Origin: Tangfeifania sp.
GTDB taxonomy: Bacteria; Bacteroidota; Bacteroidia; Bacteroidales; Prolixibacteraceae
NCBI GenBank assembly: GCA_018400515.1
Contig: JAGYMR010000105.1
Span: 1-9,051, forward strand
DNA length: 9,051 nucleotides
Direction of reading: 5' to 3'
Every line of letters begins with the position of its first letter. Within the stretch, counting starts at the first letter, position 1. Made by a program: the position numbers and the translations under genes. Shown here in pieces: positions 1-5,640 of the stretch. The notes under the pieces were generated by a model that saw only the letters and a list, made by a program, of their open reading frames with translations, did no database searches and was not told the origin of the DNA.

Positions 1-1
1 G

Positions 2-430
2 ATGGAGGCCGCAAAAGAGTACGGCTGGAACCTGAATTACGGCGGAATTGCCCTCATGTGGCGCGGCGGATGTATCATCCGTTCGGCATTCCTCGGAGAC
101 ATTAAAAAAGCTTTTGACAAAAATCCGGAACTTCCCAACCTGCTCCTCGATCCCTTCTTTAAAGAGAAAGTGGAAAACGCCCAGGCTGGATGGCGCAGGG
201 TGTGTGCCACTGCCCTCTCCCAGGGAATGCCGGTGCCCGCGCTTACAGCTGCCCTGACCTATTTCGACGGATTCCGCAGCGAACGGCTGCCCGCCAACCT
301 GCTGCAGGCGCAGCGCGACTATTTCGGAGCGCATACCTACGAACGGGTCGATAAACCCCGGGGGGAGTTCTTCCATACCAACTGGACCGGGCACGGAGGC
401 GATACCGCTTCGTCCACCTATAACGTATAA
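2..430 (+). CDS. gnd: 6-phosphogluconate dehydrogenase (decarboxylating), C-terminal part, cut by the left window edge
   Basis: This cytosolic enzyme of the oxidative pentose phosphate pathway converts 6-phosphogluconate to ribulose 5-phosphate and CO2, reducing NADP+ or NAD+. The 142 visible residues are the end of the all-helical C-terminal domain. [15 protein letters not shown] and [20 protein letters not shown] are hallmark stretches, and the tail HTNWTGHGG...SSTYNV is characteristic of the family. In the family, the Arg and His of [10 protein letters not shown] (visible R105 and H111) reach into the active site of the partner subunit and bind substrate phosphate; both are present. The reading frame is already open at the window edge, so the Met at position 2 is probably internal and roughly two thirds of the gene lies outside. 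A terminator follows about 170 nt after the stop, separating gnd from the efflux operon. Identification is very secure. Confidence 0.97.
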   Translation: MEAAKEYGWNLNYGGIALMWRGGCIIRSAFLGDIKKAFDKNPELPNLLLDPFFKEKVENAQAGWRRVCATALSQGMPVPALTAALTYFDGFRSERLPANLLQAQRDYFGAHTYERVDKPRGEFFHTNWTGHGGDTASSTYNV

Positions 431-597
431 ACCGGGAAAAACATCCGGTTAGCGGCTGTTGAGAAAAATGATGGTCCGGCATTGCAGACCTTTGCGGCAC
501 GAAAAGAGTCCTTTTCAGGCAAATAGAGTAAATCCGCTTTGGTCTGAAAAATTCCGGATCACACTTCGCTTCCCTGACAGCTTTATTTGTATTGCTT
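431..597. other. gnd 3' untranslated region, no gene seen
   Basis: This stretch between the gnd stop and the terminator holds no convincing open reading frame on either strand. A small inverted repeat, AACCGG-9 nt-CCGGTT at 430-450, sits directly at the gnd stop and has no T-run, so it is not a terminator by itself. A lone TTTGGTC at 538-544 matches the half-site of the operator-like repeats found 150 nt downstream, but it has no partner close by. The region is best read as the transcribed 3' UTR of gnd. Confidence 0.5.
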
Positions 598-628
598 AAG
601 GCACAGGTAAAAACCCTGTGCCTTTTTT
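598..628 (+). terminator. Intrinsic terminator after gnd
   Basis: A perfect 10-bp stem, AAGGCACAGG (598-607) pairing with CCTGTGCCTT (615-624), encloses a 7-nt loop (TAAAAAC). The T-run TTTTTT at 623-628 overlaps the base of the stem. This is a textbook rho-independent terminator for transcription on the plus strand. It insulates the efflux operon from gnd transcription. Because the stem has A residues on its 5' foot, it could work weakly on the other strand too, but no gene there needs it. Confidence 0.9.
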
Positions 629-693
629 AGTTTCATCAGGTATCATTTCCGGCACCATTAAACCCTGGAAACAGACATCTTTTTACACCCGTC

Positions 694-739
694 GACCAAA
701 AATTTTGCTGTCTGAAAATTTTGGTCTATTTTTGACCAA
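694..739. promoter_or_regulatory. Putative TetR-family operator: overlapping inverted repeats on the promoter
   Basis: The 19-bp sequence at 721-739, TTGGTCTATTTTTGACCAA, has perfect 6-bp arms (TTGGTC and GACCAA) around a 7-nt centre, and that centre plus the next base is exactly the -7 element. A third copy of the half-site, GACCAAAAATTTT at 694-706, faces AAAATTTTGGTC at 715-726, giving a wider imperfect repeat (one extra A) that brackets the -33 element and spacer. Size and symmetry fit the dimeric operators of TetR-family repressors, which usually lie in their own promoter. The inference is that the protein encoded from 774 binds here and blocks RNA polymerase. Binding itself cannot be shown from sequence. 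Confidence 0.7.
704..734 (+). promoter_or_regulatory. Bacteroidota-type promoter for the tetR-led efflux operon
   Basis: TTTG at 704-707 is followed, after 19 nt, by TATTTTTG at 727-734. This matches the Bacteroidota primary-sigma consensus (-33 TTTG and -7 TAnnTTTG) at every defined base and with the usual spacing. Transcription would begin near 738-742, leaving a leader of roughly 32-36 nt before the repressor's ATG at 774. No comparable promoter was found in the later intergenic gaps, so this is the best candidate for the whole seven-gene operon. The assignment rests on consensus matching only. Confidence 0.75.
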
Positions 740-773
740 TTAGTTAAAACAAAAAGTTAAACCATTTGATTAA

Positions 774-1403
774 ATGAAAAGCAGGGACACCACGGAAGAA
801 AAGATTCTGGCAGCGGCGCAAAGGGTATTTATTCGAAAGGGAATGGATGGTGCCCGCATGCAGGAAATTGCCGATGAAGCGGGCATCAACAAAGCACTTT
901 TGCATTACTATTTCCGCAATAAGCAAAACCTGTTTGAGGCCATTTTCGAAAAAGTATTTCAGAAAATCTTTCCCAACATCCGGATGCTCATCGGTTCGGG
1001 AAAACCCATCGAGGAAAAACTTGGGCGTTTCACGGAACATTACATTGATATTCTGCTGGAACATCCCTTTTTACCCACCTTCATTTTAAGGGAGATCAAC
1101 CGCGATCCTGAATTTTTAGCCGAACAGATAAAGACGCAGGGCATTGAGGTAAAAGAACTCATGCCAATGCTTGAAAAAGCCATGGAGGAGGGAAAGATAC
1201 GGCGGATGGATCCCCGCGACCTGGTTGTCAATATACTGGGCTTAAGCATTTTCCCTTTTGCAGCCAAACCTTTACTAAAGATCATGCTCTTTAAAAACGG
1301 TGCCGGAAGCTACAGCGACTTTCTGGAGAAAAGGAAAGCAACGGTAAAAACCTTCCTCCTCCATGCCATCCTTCCCGAAAAAAAGGAAACCGGAGATGAA
1401 TGA
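774..1403 (+). CDS. TetR/AcrR-family transcriptional repressor of the efflux operon
   Basis: This 209-residue protein has the usual size of a one-domain-plus-ligand-domain TetR regulator. Residues 8-55 form the DNA-binding domain: a first helix (EEKILAAAQRVFIRKG), then the helix-turn-helix MQEIADEAGINKALLHYYF at about 29-47, followed by RNKQNLFEAIF, all close to the TetR_N consensus. The rest is the helical ligand-binding and dimer domain, which is divergent and does not reveal the inducer. The ATG at 774 gives the correct domain start. The upstream region is A-rich with no strong Shine-Dalgarno site, as is normal in Bacteroidota. The gene is first in the operon, directly behind a promoter overlapped by inverted repeats, so autorepression with derepression by a pump substrate is the natural model. 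Its role matches E. coli CecR (YbiH), which precedes ybhGFSR; orthology is inferred from context. Confidence 0.93.
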   Translation: MKSRDTTEEKILAAAQRVFIRKGMDGARMQEIADEAGINKALLHYYFRNKQNLFEAIFEKVFQKIFPNIRMLIGSGKPIEEKLGRFTEHYIDILLEHPFLPTFILREINRDPEFLAEQIKTQGIEVKELMPMLEKAMEEGKIRRMDPRDLVVNILGLSIFPFAAKPLLKIMLFKNGAGSYSDFLEKRKATVKTFLLHAILPEKKETGDE

Positions 1404-1427
1404 ATGGCCGGCGGGAATTTTTTTGCT

Positions 1428-1455
1428 AACTTTTTTTAGCCAAAGGAAAAAAGTT
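1428..1455. repeat. AT-rich inverted repeat between repressor and TolC-like gene
   Basis: AACTTTTTT (1428-1436) is repeated in reverse complement as AAAAAAGTT (1447-1455), with a 10-nt loop. The stem is nine pairs but only two are G-C or C-G, and no T-run follows the 3' arm, so it is unlikely to terminate transcription strongly. It lies in the 128-nt gap between the repressor stop and the next start, where it could tune expression of repressor relative to pump or could be chance in AT-rich DNA. No convincing TTTG/TAnnTTTG promoter was found in this gap; TAATATTG at 1497-1504 has one mismatch and lacks a partner. Confidence 0.3.
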
Positions 1456-1537
1456 CGTGGGGTGAAAGTGGTAAAAACCCTCCAGGCATATTTTTTTAAT
1501 ATTGATTTATCAGACATTTAAACAAAATAACATGCAC

Positions 1538-2833
1538 ATGAAACCACTGTTTCTTTTCTTACTCTTCCCCTTTCAGGTGGTCCTCGCACAAAATGAAATC
1601 ACCCTCGGGGAGTGTTACCGGCTTGCCAGGGAAAATTATCCCGCACGGAAGAATCTGGAAATTCAGAAAGAGATCACCGGTTTAAAAAGGGAGAACATCC
1701 GGACAGGCAACTTTCCGCGGGTAAACCTCAGCGGACAGGCCACTTATCAGTCGGATGTTCCAGGAATTAACCAGAATGTGCCGGGTGTTTCCATCGCGGA
1801 AGTTCCCAAATTCCAGTATAAAAGCTATGCAGAGATCAACCAGACGCTCTGGGATGGCGGGGTCTCTTCAGCTGGCAGGGATCTGGAGGATGCGCTCTTA
1901 CAAAGCAACCTCAGCCAGTTGGAAGTCGAAATGTACCAACTCAATGAGCAGGTGGCCTCTGCATTTTTTTCAGCCCTTTCGGCCGGAAAGCAGCAGGAGG
2001 TGCTTGCCGCCCAGAAAAAAGTTTTACAGGAAAAACTCCAGGGGATCCAGTCAGCCATCCAGAACCAGGTTCTGGAAAAATCAGCGGGTTTGGCGCTGAA
2101 GGCCGAAATCCTTCACTTGGAACAGAAAGAGGCACAGCTCGAAGCCGGCAAATCCGCCTCCCTCCGGATTCTTTCCATATTAACCGGAAAAAAAATCCTG
2201 GGAGATCCGCTCCTCACCTTCCGGGAAGCCTCGTTGAGCACCGGCAGAAAAACAGACCTCCGCCCCGAACGGAAACTGTTCTCCAACCAGCAAAACCGGC
2301 TGGAGAAACAGATGACCCTGCTTGACAAAAAAAGAAATCCCGGCGTTTTCGGTTTCGGTCAGGCCGGAATCGGCAAACCCGGCATGAACATGTTGAATGA
2401 CGATTTCGACGATTTTTACCTCGTGGGCGTGGGGCTCTCCTGGAAAATATTCGACTGGAAGAGCACCGCTCGCGAAAAGCAGATCCTCCAACTACAGAAA
2501 CAAACCATTAATCAACAAGAGAAAACATTCAATCAGCGGATCGAAATGCTGCTTGCCCGGCAGGACGAAGCGATCAAAAAATTAAAAAAACAGTTGCAAA
2601 CCGATCTGAAAATAATTGAATTAAAGACGGAAATTTGTAAAGCCGCTGCCTCGAAACTGCAAAACGGGACCATCACCTCTTCCGAATACATCCGGGAGTT
2701 GCAAGCAGAAACCGTGGCAAAACTGAACCATGAGCTTCATAAGATCGAGTTGAACCAGGCCCGGGAAATGTACCGGATCATCCGCGGAAAACAGCTACCG
2801 GCAGGGGGCAATGCCACCATGGATAAAAGATGA
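1538..2833 (+). CDS. TolC-like outer-membrane efflux protein
   Basis: This is the trimeric outer-membrane channel that would let the pump release substrate outside the cell. From ATG 1538 the product is 431 residues, a normal TolC/OEP length. It begins with a signal peptide (MK, hydrophobic core LFLFLLFPFQVV, likely cleavage after LA before QNE). The mature start, ITLGECYRLARENYPARKN, is the classic first helix of an OEP repeat. A beta-strand stretch follows (FPRVNLSGQATYQSD, then YAEINQTLWDGG), then long Q/E/K-rich helices, then the second repeat (NPGVFGFGQAGIG...DFYLVGVGLSWKIFDWKS) and more coiled coil to the end. The frame is open back to a TTG at 1502, but the signal peptide sets the start at ATG 1538 or ATG 1532, six bases upstream. 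There is no Cys lipobox. It is followed by the adaptor gene after 112 nt. Confidence 0.93.
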   Translation: MKPLFLFLLFPFQVVLAQNEITLGECYRLARENYPARKNLEIQKEITGLKRENIRTGNFPRVNLSGQATYQSDVPGINQNVPGVSIAEVPKFQYKSYAEINQTLWDGGVSSAGRDLEDALLQSNLSQLEVEMYQLNEQVASAFFSALSAGKQQEVLAAQKKVLQEKLQGIQSAIQNQVLEKSAGLALKAEILHLEQKEAQLEAGKSASLRILSILTGKKILGDPLLTFREASLSTGRKTDLRPERKLFSNQQNRLEKQMTLLDKKRNPGVFGFGQAGIGKPGMNMLNDDFDDFYLVGVGLSWKIFDWKSTAREKQILQLQKQTINQQEKTFNQRIEMLLARQDEAIKKLKKQLQTDLKIIELKTEICKAAASKLQNGTITSSEYIRELQAETVAKLNHELHKIELNQAREMYRIIRGKQLPAGGNATMDKR

Positions 2834-2849
2834 AACGAGTAAAAAAACA

Positions 2850-2880
2850 CAAATCCCCAAAAACCGCTGAGCCGGATTTG
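2850..2880. repeat. Small hairpin between TolC-like and adaptor genes
   Basis: CAAATCC (2850-2856) and GGATTTG (2874-2880) form a perfect 7-bp stem with a 17-nt loop. No T-run follows, so it is not an intrinsic terminator. The 112-nt gap that contains it (2834-2945) is otherwise A-rich and has no gene. A role in mRNA processing or stability between two operon genes is possible but unsupported. Confidence 0.25.
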
Positions 2881-2945
2881 CAATCCCGACCTGACAAAAT
2901 TTGAATTAAAAACGAATGAAAAGTTAAAACACAAAAATACAACAA

Positions 2946-3827
2946 ATGAAAACCAAAATTTTACTTTTTGTATGGCCCCTGCTGTTTTTCGGATGCCACA
3001 ACAACGGAGAAAAGTCCGATGCGTTCGGTAATTTTGAGGCCGATGCGGTGATTGTATCTTCCGAATCCCAGGGAAAGATCGTCCGTTACAACGTGGAGCG
3101 CGGGCAAAAAATGGATTCCGGTTTTCTGGCAGCCATCATCGACACCGTTCAGCCGCATTTAAAGCTGGAGCAGCTCGACGCACAAATGGCCGCCGTTCAC
3201 TCAAAAAAAAGAACCATACAGGCCCAAATCGCGGTGTTAGAGCAGGAAAAAGAGAACCTTCTGACCAATAAACGGCGGATTGAAAAAATGCTGGATGACA
3301 ATGCGGCCACCCAAAAAGAGCTGGACGATGTCACCGGACGGATCAGCGTCATAGAGAAACAGATGGCCAGTACAAAAACACAATTTACCTCCGTTGAAAG
3401 GGAGGTCCATGTGCTGGAAACCCAGCGAAAGGCTGCACGCGACATGCTCCGGCGCTGCCAGGTGCGCACCCCGGCCGGCGGAACCGTCCTGGAAACGTAT
3501 GCGGAACAGGGAGAGCTGGTCACTCCCGGAAAGCCGCTTTTTAAAATTGCCGGACTGGAAACGGTCACCTTAAAGGTATATGTCAGCGGTGCCCAGTTGC
3601 CAAACATAAAGATCGGCCAACAGGTCCAGGTTTTTGCCGATCAATCAGCCACCGAAAACCAATCCTTTCCCGGAAAGATCACCTGGATTGCTTCGGAAGC
3701 CGAGTTCACACCAAAAATCATTCAGACGAAAGAGGAAAGGGTGAACCTGGTATATGCTGTAAAAGTGAAAGTCAGGAACGACGGGACCCTGAAGATTGGA
3801 ATGCCCGGGGAATTCAAATGGGAATAG
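2946..3827 (+). CDS. HlyD/YbhG-like periplasmic adaptor, probable lipoprotein
   Basis: This 293-residue membrane-fusion protein would link the inner-membrane ABC pump to the TolC-like channel. The N-terminus MKTKILLFVWPLLFFGC ends in a lipobox-like LFFGC with Cys17, so the mature protein is probably lipid-anchored and not held by a transmembrane helix. The first half of the lipoyl (biotinyl-like) domain spans about 30-67 (VIVSSESQGKIVRYNVERGQKMDSG). An alpha-hairpin coiled coil rich in E, K, Q and L covers about 70-170. The second lipoyl half is at 172-203 (VRTPAGGTVLETYAEQGELV). A beta-barrel follows from about 205 to the end. The AEFTPKIIQTKEERVNLVYAVKV stretch at about 252-274 is characteristic of the YbhG/HlyD_D23-type adaptors that serve ABC-2 pumps. 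The gene ends 3 nt before the first ATPase start, so translation is probably coupled. Confidence 0.92.
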   Translation: MKTKILLFVWPLLFFGCHNNGEKSDAFGNFEADAVIVSSESQGKIVRYNVERGQKMDSGFLAAIIDTVQPHLKLEQLDAQMAAVHSKKRTIQAQIAVLEQEKENLLTNKRRIEKMLDDNAATQKELDDVTGRISVIEKQMASTKTQFTSVEREVHVLETQRKAARDMLRRCQVRTPAGGTVLETYAEQGELVTPGKPLFKIAGLETVTLKVYVSGAQLPNIKIGQQVQVFADQSATENQSFPGKITWIASEAEFTPKIIQTKEERVNLVYAVKVKVRNDGTLKIGMPGEFKWE

Positions 3828-3830
3828 GCG

Positions 3831-4736
3831 ATGATCCGTGTGCAAAACATCAAAAAATCCTATAACGGGACACCCGCGGTCCGGGACATCTCGCTCCACG
3901 TTCATGAGCAGGAGTTGTTTGGGCTCATCGGTCCGGATGGCGCCGGAAAAACCTCGCTGATGCGGATCCTCATGACCCTGCTCCTGCCCGATTCCGGCGA
4001 AGCCACCCTGGCGGGACACGATGTCCGGAAAGATTTCAAAAAAATCCGCCGTTTGGTGGGATACATGCCCGGGAGGTTTTCCCTTTACCAGGACCTGAGT
4101 GTGGAGGAGAACCTCCGGTTTTTCGCTTCCGTATTTGGCACCTCGGTCGAGGAAAATTACGATCTGATCCGGGACATATACTACCAGATCGAGCCCTTCA
4201 AAAAAAGGCGCGCCGGGAACCTTTCCGGAGGAATGAAACAAAAACTGGCCCTTTCCTGCGCCCTCATTCACAAACCCCAAATTTTGGTACTCGACGAGCC
4301 AACAACGGGGGTGGATGCCGTTTCGCGGAAAGAGTTCTGGGAGATGCTGAAAAAACTGCAGGCCAGAGGGATCACCATCCTGGTTTCCACTCCTTACATG
4401 GATGAAGCCAATTTGTGCGACCGGGTTGCCCTCATGCAAAACGGAACCATCCTGGACATCGATGCCCCGGAAAAAATCACGGCCAAATTCCACCGAAAGA
4501 TCATCCGGGTGGGTTCTGACGAGGTATACCGGTTGATCAACGATCTGAGGGCTTTTGAAAAGGCAGAAACCGTGGTTGCTTTTGGCCGTTTTGTGCATTT
4601 TACAGGCACCGGCGATCGCGTAAAGCCCAAAGATCTGAAAGAATACCTGAAAAAAAAGAATCATAAAAACATCGTGGCCGAAGCGATGGATCCGGGAATT
4701 GAGGACGTTTTTATGGGGCTGATGCAGGAAAAGTAA
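3831..4736 (+). CDS. ABC-2 exporter ATP-binding protein 1 (YbhF N-half type, degenerate Q- and H-loops)
   Basis: This 301-residue nucleotide-binding protein resembles the first half of the tandem ATPase YbhF. Walker A is GPDGAGKT at 34-41; the unusual D after GP is shared with YbhF's first domain. The signature is a consensus LSGGMKQK at 131-138, and Walker B is ILVLDEP at 151-157 with the catalytic Glu156, followed by the D-loop TGVDA. Two residues depart from consensus: the Q-loop glutamine is glycine (G81 in GYMPGRFSLYQDL), and the H-loop histidine is proline (P188 in VSTPYMDEA). The C-terminal 90 residues form the extension common in ABC-2 exporters, ending in EDVFMGLM. The start at 3831, just behind the adaptor stop, places the first beta strand correctly. 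It would dimerise with the second ATPase on the cytoplasmic face of the permease pair. Confidence 0.93.
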   Translation: MIRVQNIKKSYNGTPAVRDISLHVHEQELFGLIGPDGAGKTSLMRILMTLLLPDSGEATLAGHDVRKDFKKIRRLVGYMPGRFSLYQDLSVEENLRFFASVFGTSVEENYDLIRDIYYQIEPFKKRRAGNLSGGMKQKLALSCALIHKPQILVLDEPTTGVDAVSRKEFWEMLKKLQARGITILVSTPYMDEANLCDRVALMQNGTILDIDAPEKITAKFHRKIIRVGSDEVYRLINDLRAFEKAETVVAFGRFVHFTGTGDRVKPKDLKEYLKKKNHKNIVAEAMDPGIEDVFMGLMQEK

Positions 4737-4882
4737 GCGGAAGTCAAAAAGGTACGATCAAAAATATGGAAACGGATTTTTAAAATATTCAAAACCAAGA
4801 AACGGAAAAAAGTGGTTTGGAGCGGACTTCTAAAGACGGGTTTAAGGGAATAGCCCCAATTAATGGATTCGCCTAAGAAAAA
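4737..4882. other. 146-nt gap between the two ATPase genes, no gene seen
   Basis: This is the longest gap in the pump operon after the repressor. It is rich in A and purines, with no exact TTTG/TAnnTTTG promoter, no T-tailed hairpin and no plausible start for a small gene (an ATG at 4766 meets a stop after five codons). In E. coli YbhF the two ATPase halves are joined in one chain, so this gap lies where the fused protein has its linker. Confidence 0.5.
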
Positions 4883-5629
4883 ATGCGTAAAGAAAAGCAT
4901 GGAATGAAGCATATTATCACCGTAAAAAACCTGGTAAAAAAATTTGGCACTTTCACGGCCAACGACCATCTGACCTTTGACGTAAAAGCGGGGGAGATCT
5001 TTGGTTTCCTGGGAGCCAACGGGGCAGGTAAGACAACTGCCATCCGCATCCTGTGCGGCCTCTCCCACCCCACATCCGGCGAACTGGAGGTCGCCGGGTT
5101 TAATGTTTATCATGAAACGGAAAAGATCAAAAAAAACATCGGGTACATGAGCCAGAAATTTTCCCTTTATGAGGATCTGACCATTGCAGAAAACATCCGG
5201 TTTTATGCCGGCATCTATGGCCTTTCCCCCAAAGTCCGGGAACGCAAGCAGGAAGAGCTCCTCCAGAAACTGGACCTGGCCGGGGCAAGGAATAAACTGA
5301 TTTCAGGCCTTCCGCTGGGATGGAAACAAAAGCTGGCATTTTCAGTGGCGGTCTTTCACGATCCGGAAATCGTTTTCCTGGACGAACCCACAGGCGGGGT
5401 GGATCCGGTAACCCGGCGCAAATTCTGGGATTTGATCTACGAAACAGCCCACAACGGAATCACGGTTTTTGTCACCACCCATTACATGGACGAGGCCGAG
5501 TATTGCGACCGGGTATCGATCATGGAAGCAGGGAAGATCGAAGCCCTCGACACCCCTGCCCGGCTCAAGGAAATTTACAACGCGAAAAATATGGATGAAG
5601 TTTTTCTTCAAATCGCCCGGAAAACATAA
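4883..5629 (+). CDS. ABC-2 exporter ATP-binding protein 2 (YbhF C-half type, atypical signature)
   Basis: This 248-residue ATPase resembles the second half of YbhF. Numbered from ATG 4883, Walker A is GANGAGKT at 44-51 and the Q-loop glutamine is present (Q91 in GYMSQKFSLYEDL). Walker B is IVFLDEP at 163-169 with Glu168, the D-loop is GGVDP, and the switch histidine is present (H200 in VTTHYMDEAEYCDR). The signature is not LSGGQ but LPLGWKQK at 143-150, a variant shared with the second domain of YbhF-type pumps. The protein is therefore complementary to its partner, which has a good signature but altered Q- and H-loops. The second ATG at 4904 (MKHIITVKNL) fits the usual family start better than 4883 and follows a short GGA; either is possible. 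The permease begins 11 nt after the stop. Confidence 0.94.
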   Translation: MRKEKHGMKHIITVKNLVKKFGTFTANDHLTFDVKAGEIFGFLGANGAGKTTAIRILCGLSHPTSGELEVAGFNVYHETEKIKKNIGYMSQKFSLYEDLTIAENIRFYAGIYGLSPKVRERKQEELLQKLDLAGARNKLISGLPLGWKQKLAFSVAVFHDPEIVFLDEPTGGVDPVTRRKFWDLIYETAHNGITVFVTTHYMDEAEYCDRVSIMEAGKIEALDTPARLKEIYNAKNMDEVFLQIARKT

Positions 5630-5640
5630 ATCTGAAACGG

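Noticed and set aside
430..450. AACCGG/CCGGTT hairpin at the gnd stop as a terminator
   Set aside because: It has only six base pairs and no T-run; the much stronger terminator at 598-628 does the job.
1502..1537. TTG start at 1502 for the TolC-like gene
   Set aside because: It would put 12 polar residues before a good signal peptide that begins at ATG 1538 (or 1532).
2877..2903. Possible internal promoter before the adaptor (TTTG 2877-2880 and AAAATTTG 2896-2903)
   Set aside because: The spacer is only 15 nt and the -7 element lacks its first T, so it fits the Bacteroidota consensus poorly.
3645..4664. A 339-codon open frame on the minus strand, opposite the adaptor end and ATPase 1
   Set aside because: It lies antisense to two genes with clear family motifs, shows no recognisable domain itself, and long antisense frames are common opposite coding DNA of this composition.
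4737..4853. In-frame open stretch of about 38 codons after the ATPase 1 stop, possibly a read-through extension
   Set aside because: The translation is an irregular Lys/Arg-rich string typical of A-rich noncoding DNA, ATPase 1 already ends with the family's usual C-terminus, and an open run of this length is expected fairly often by chance.
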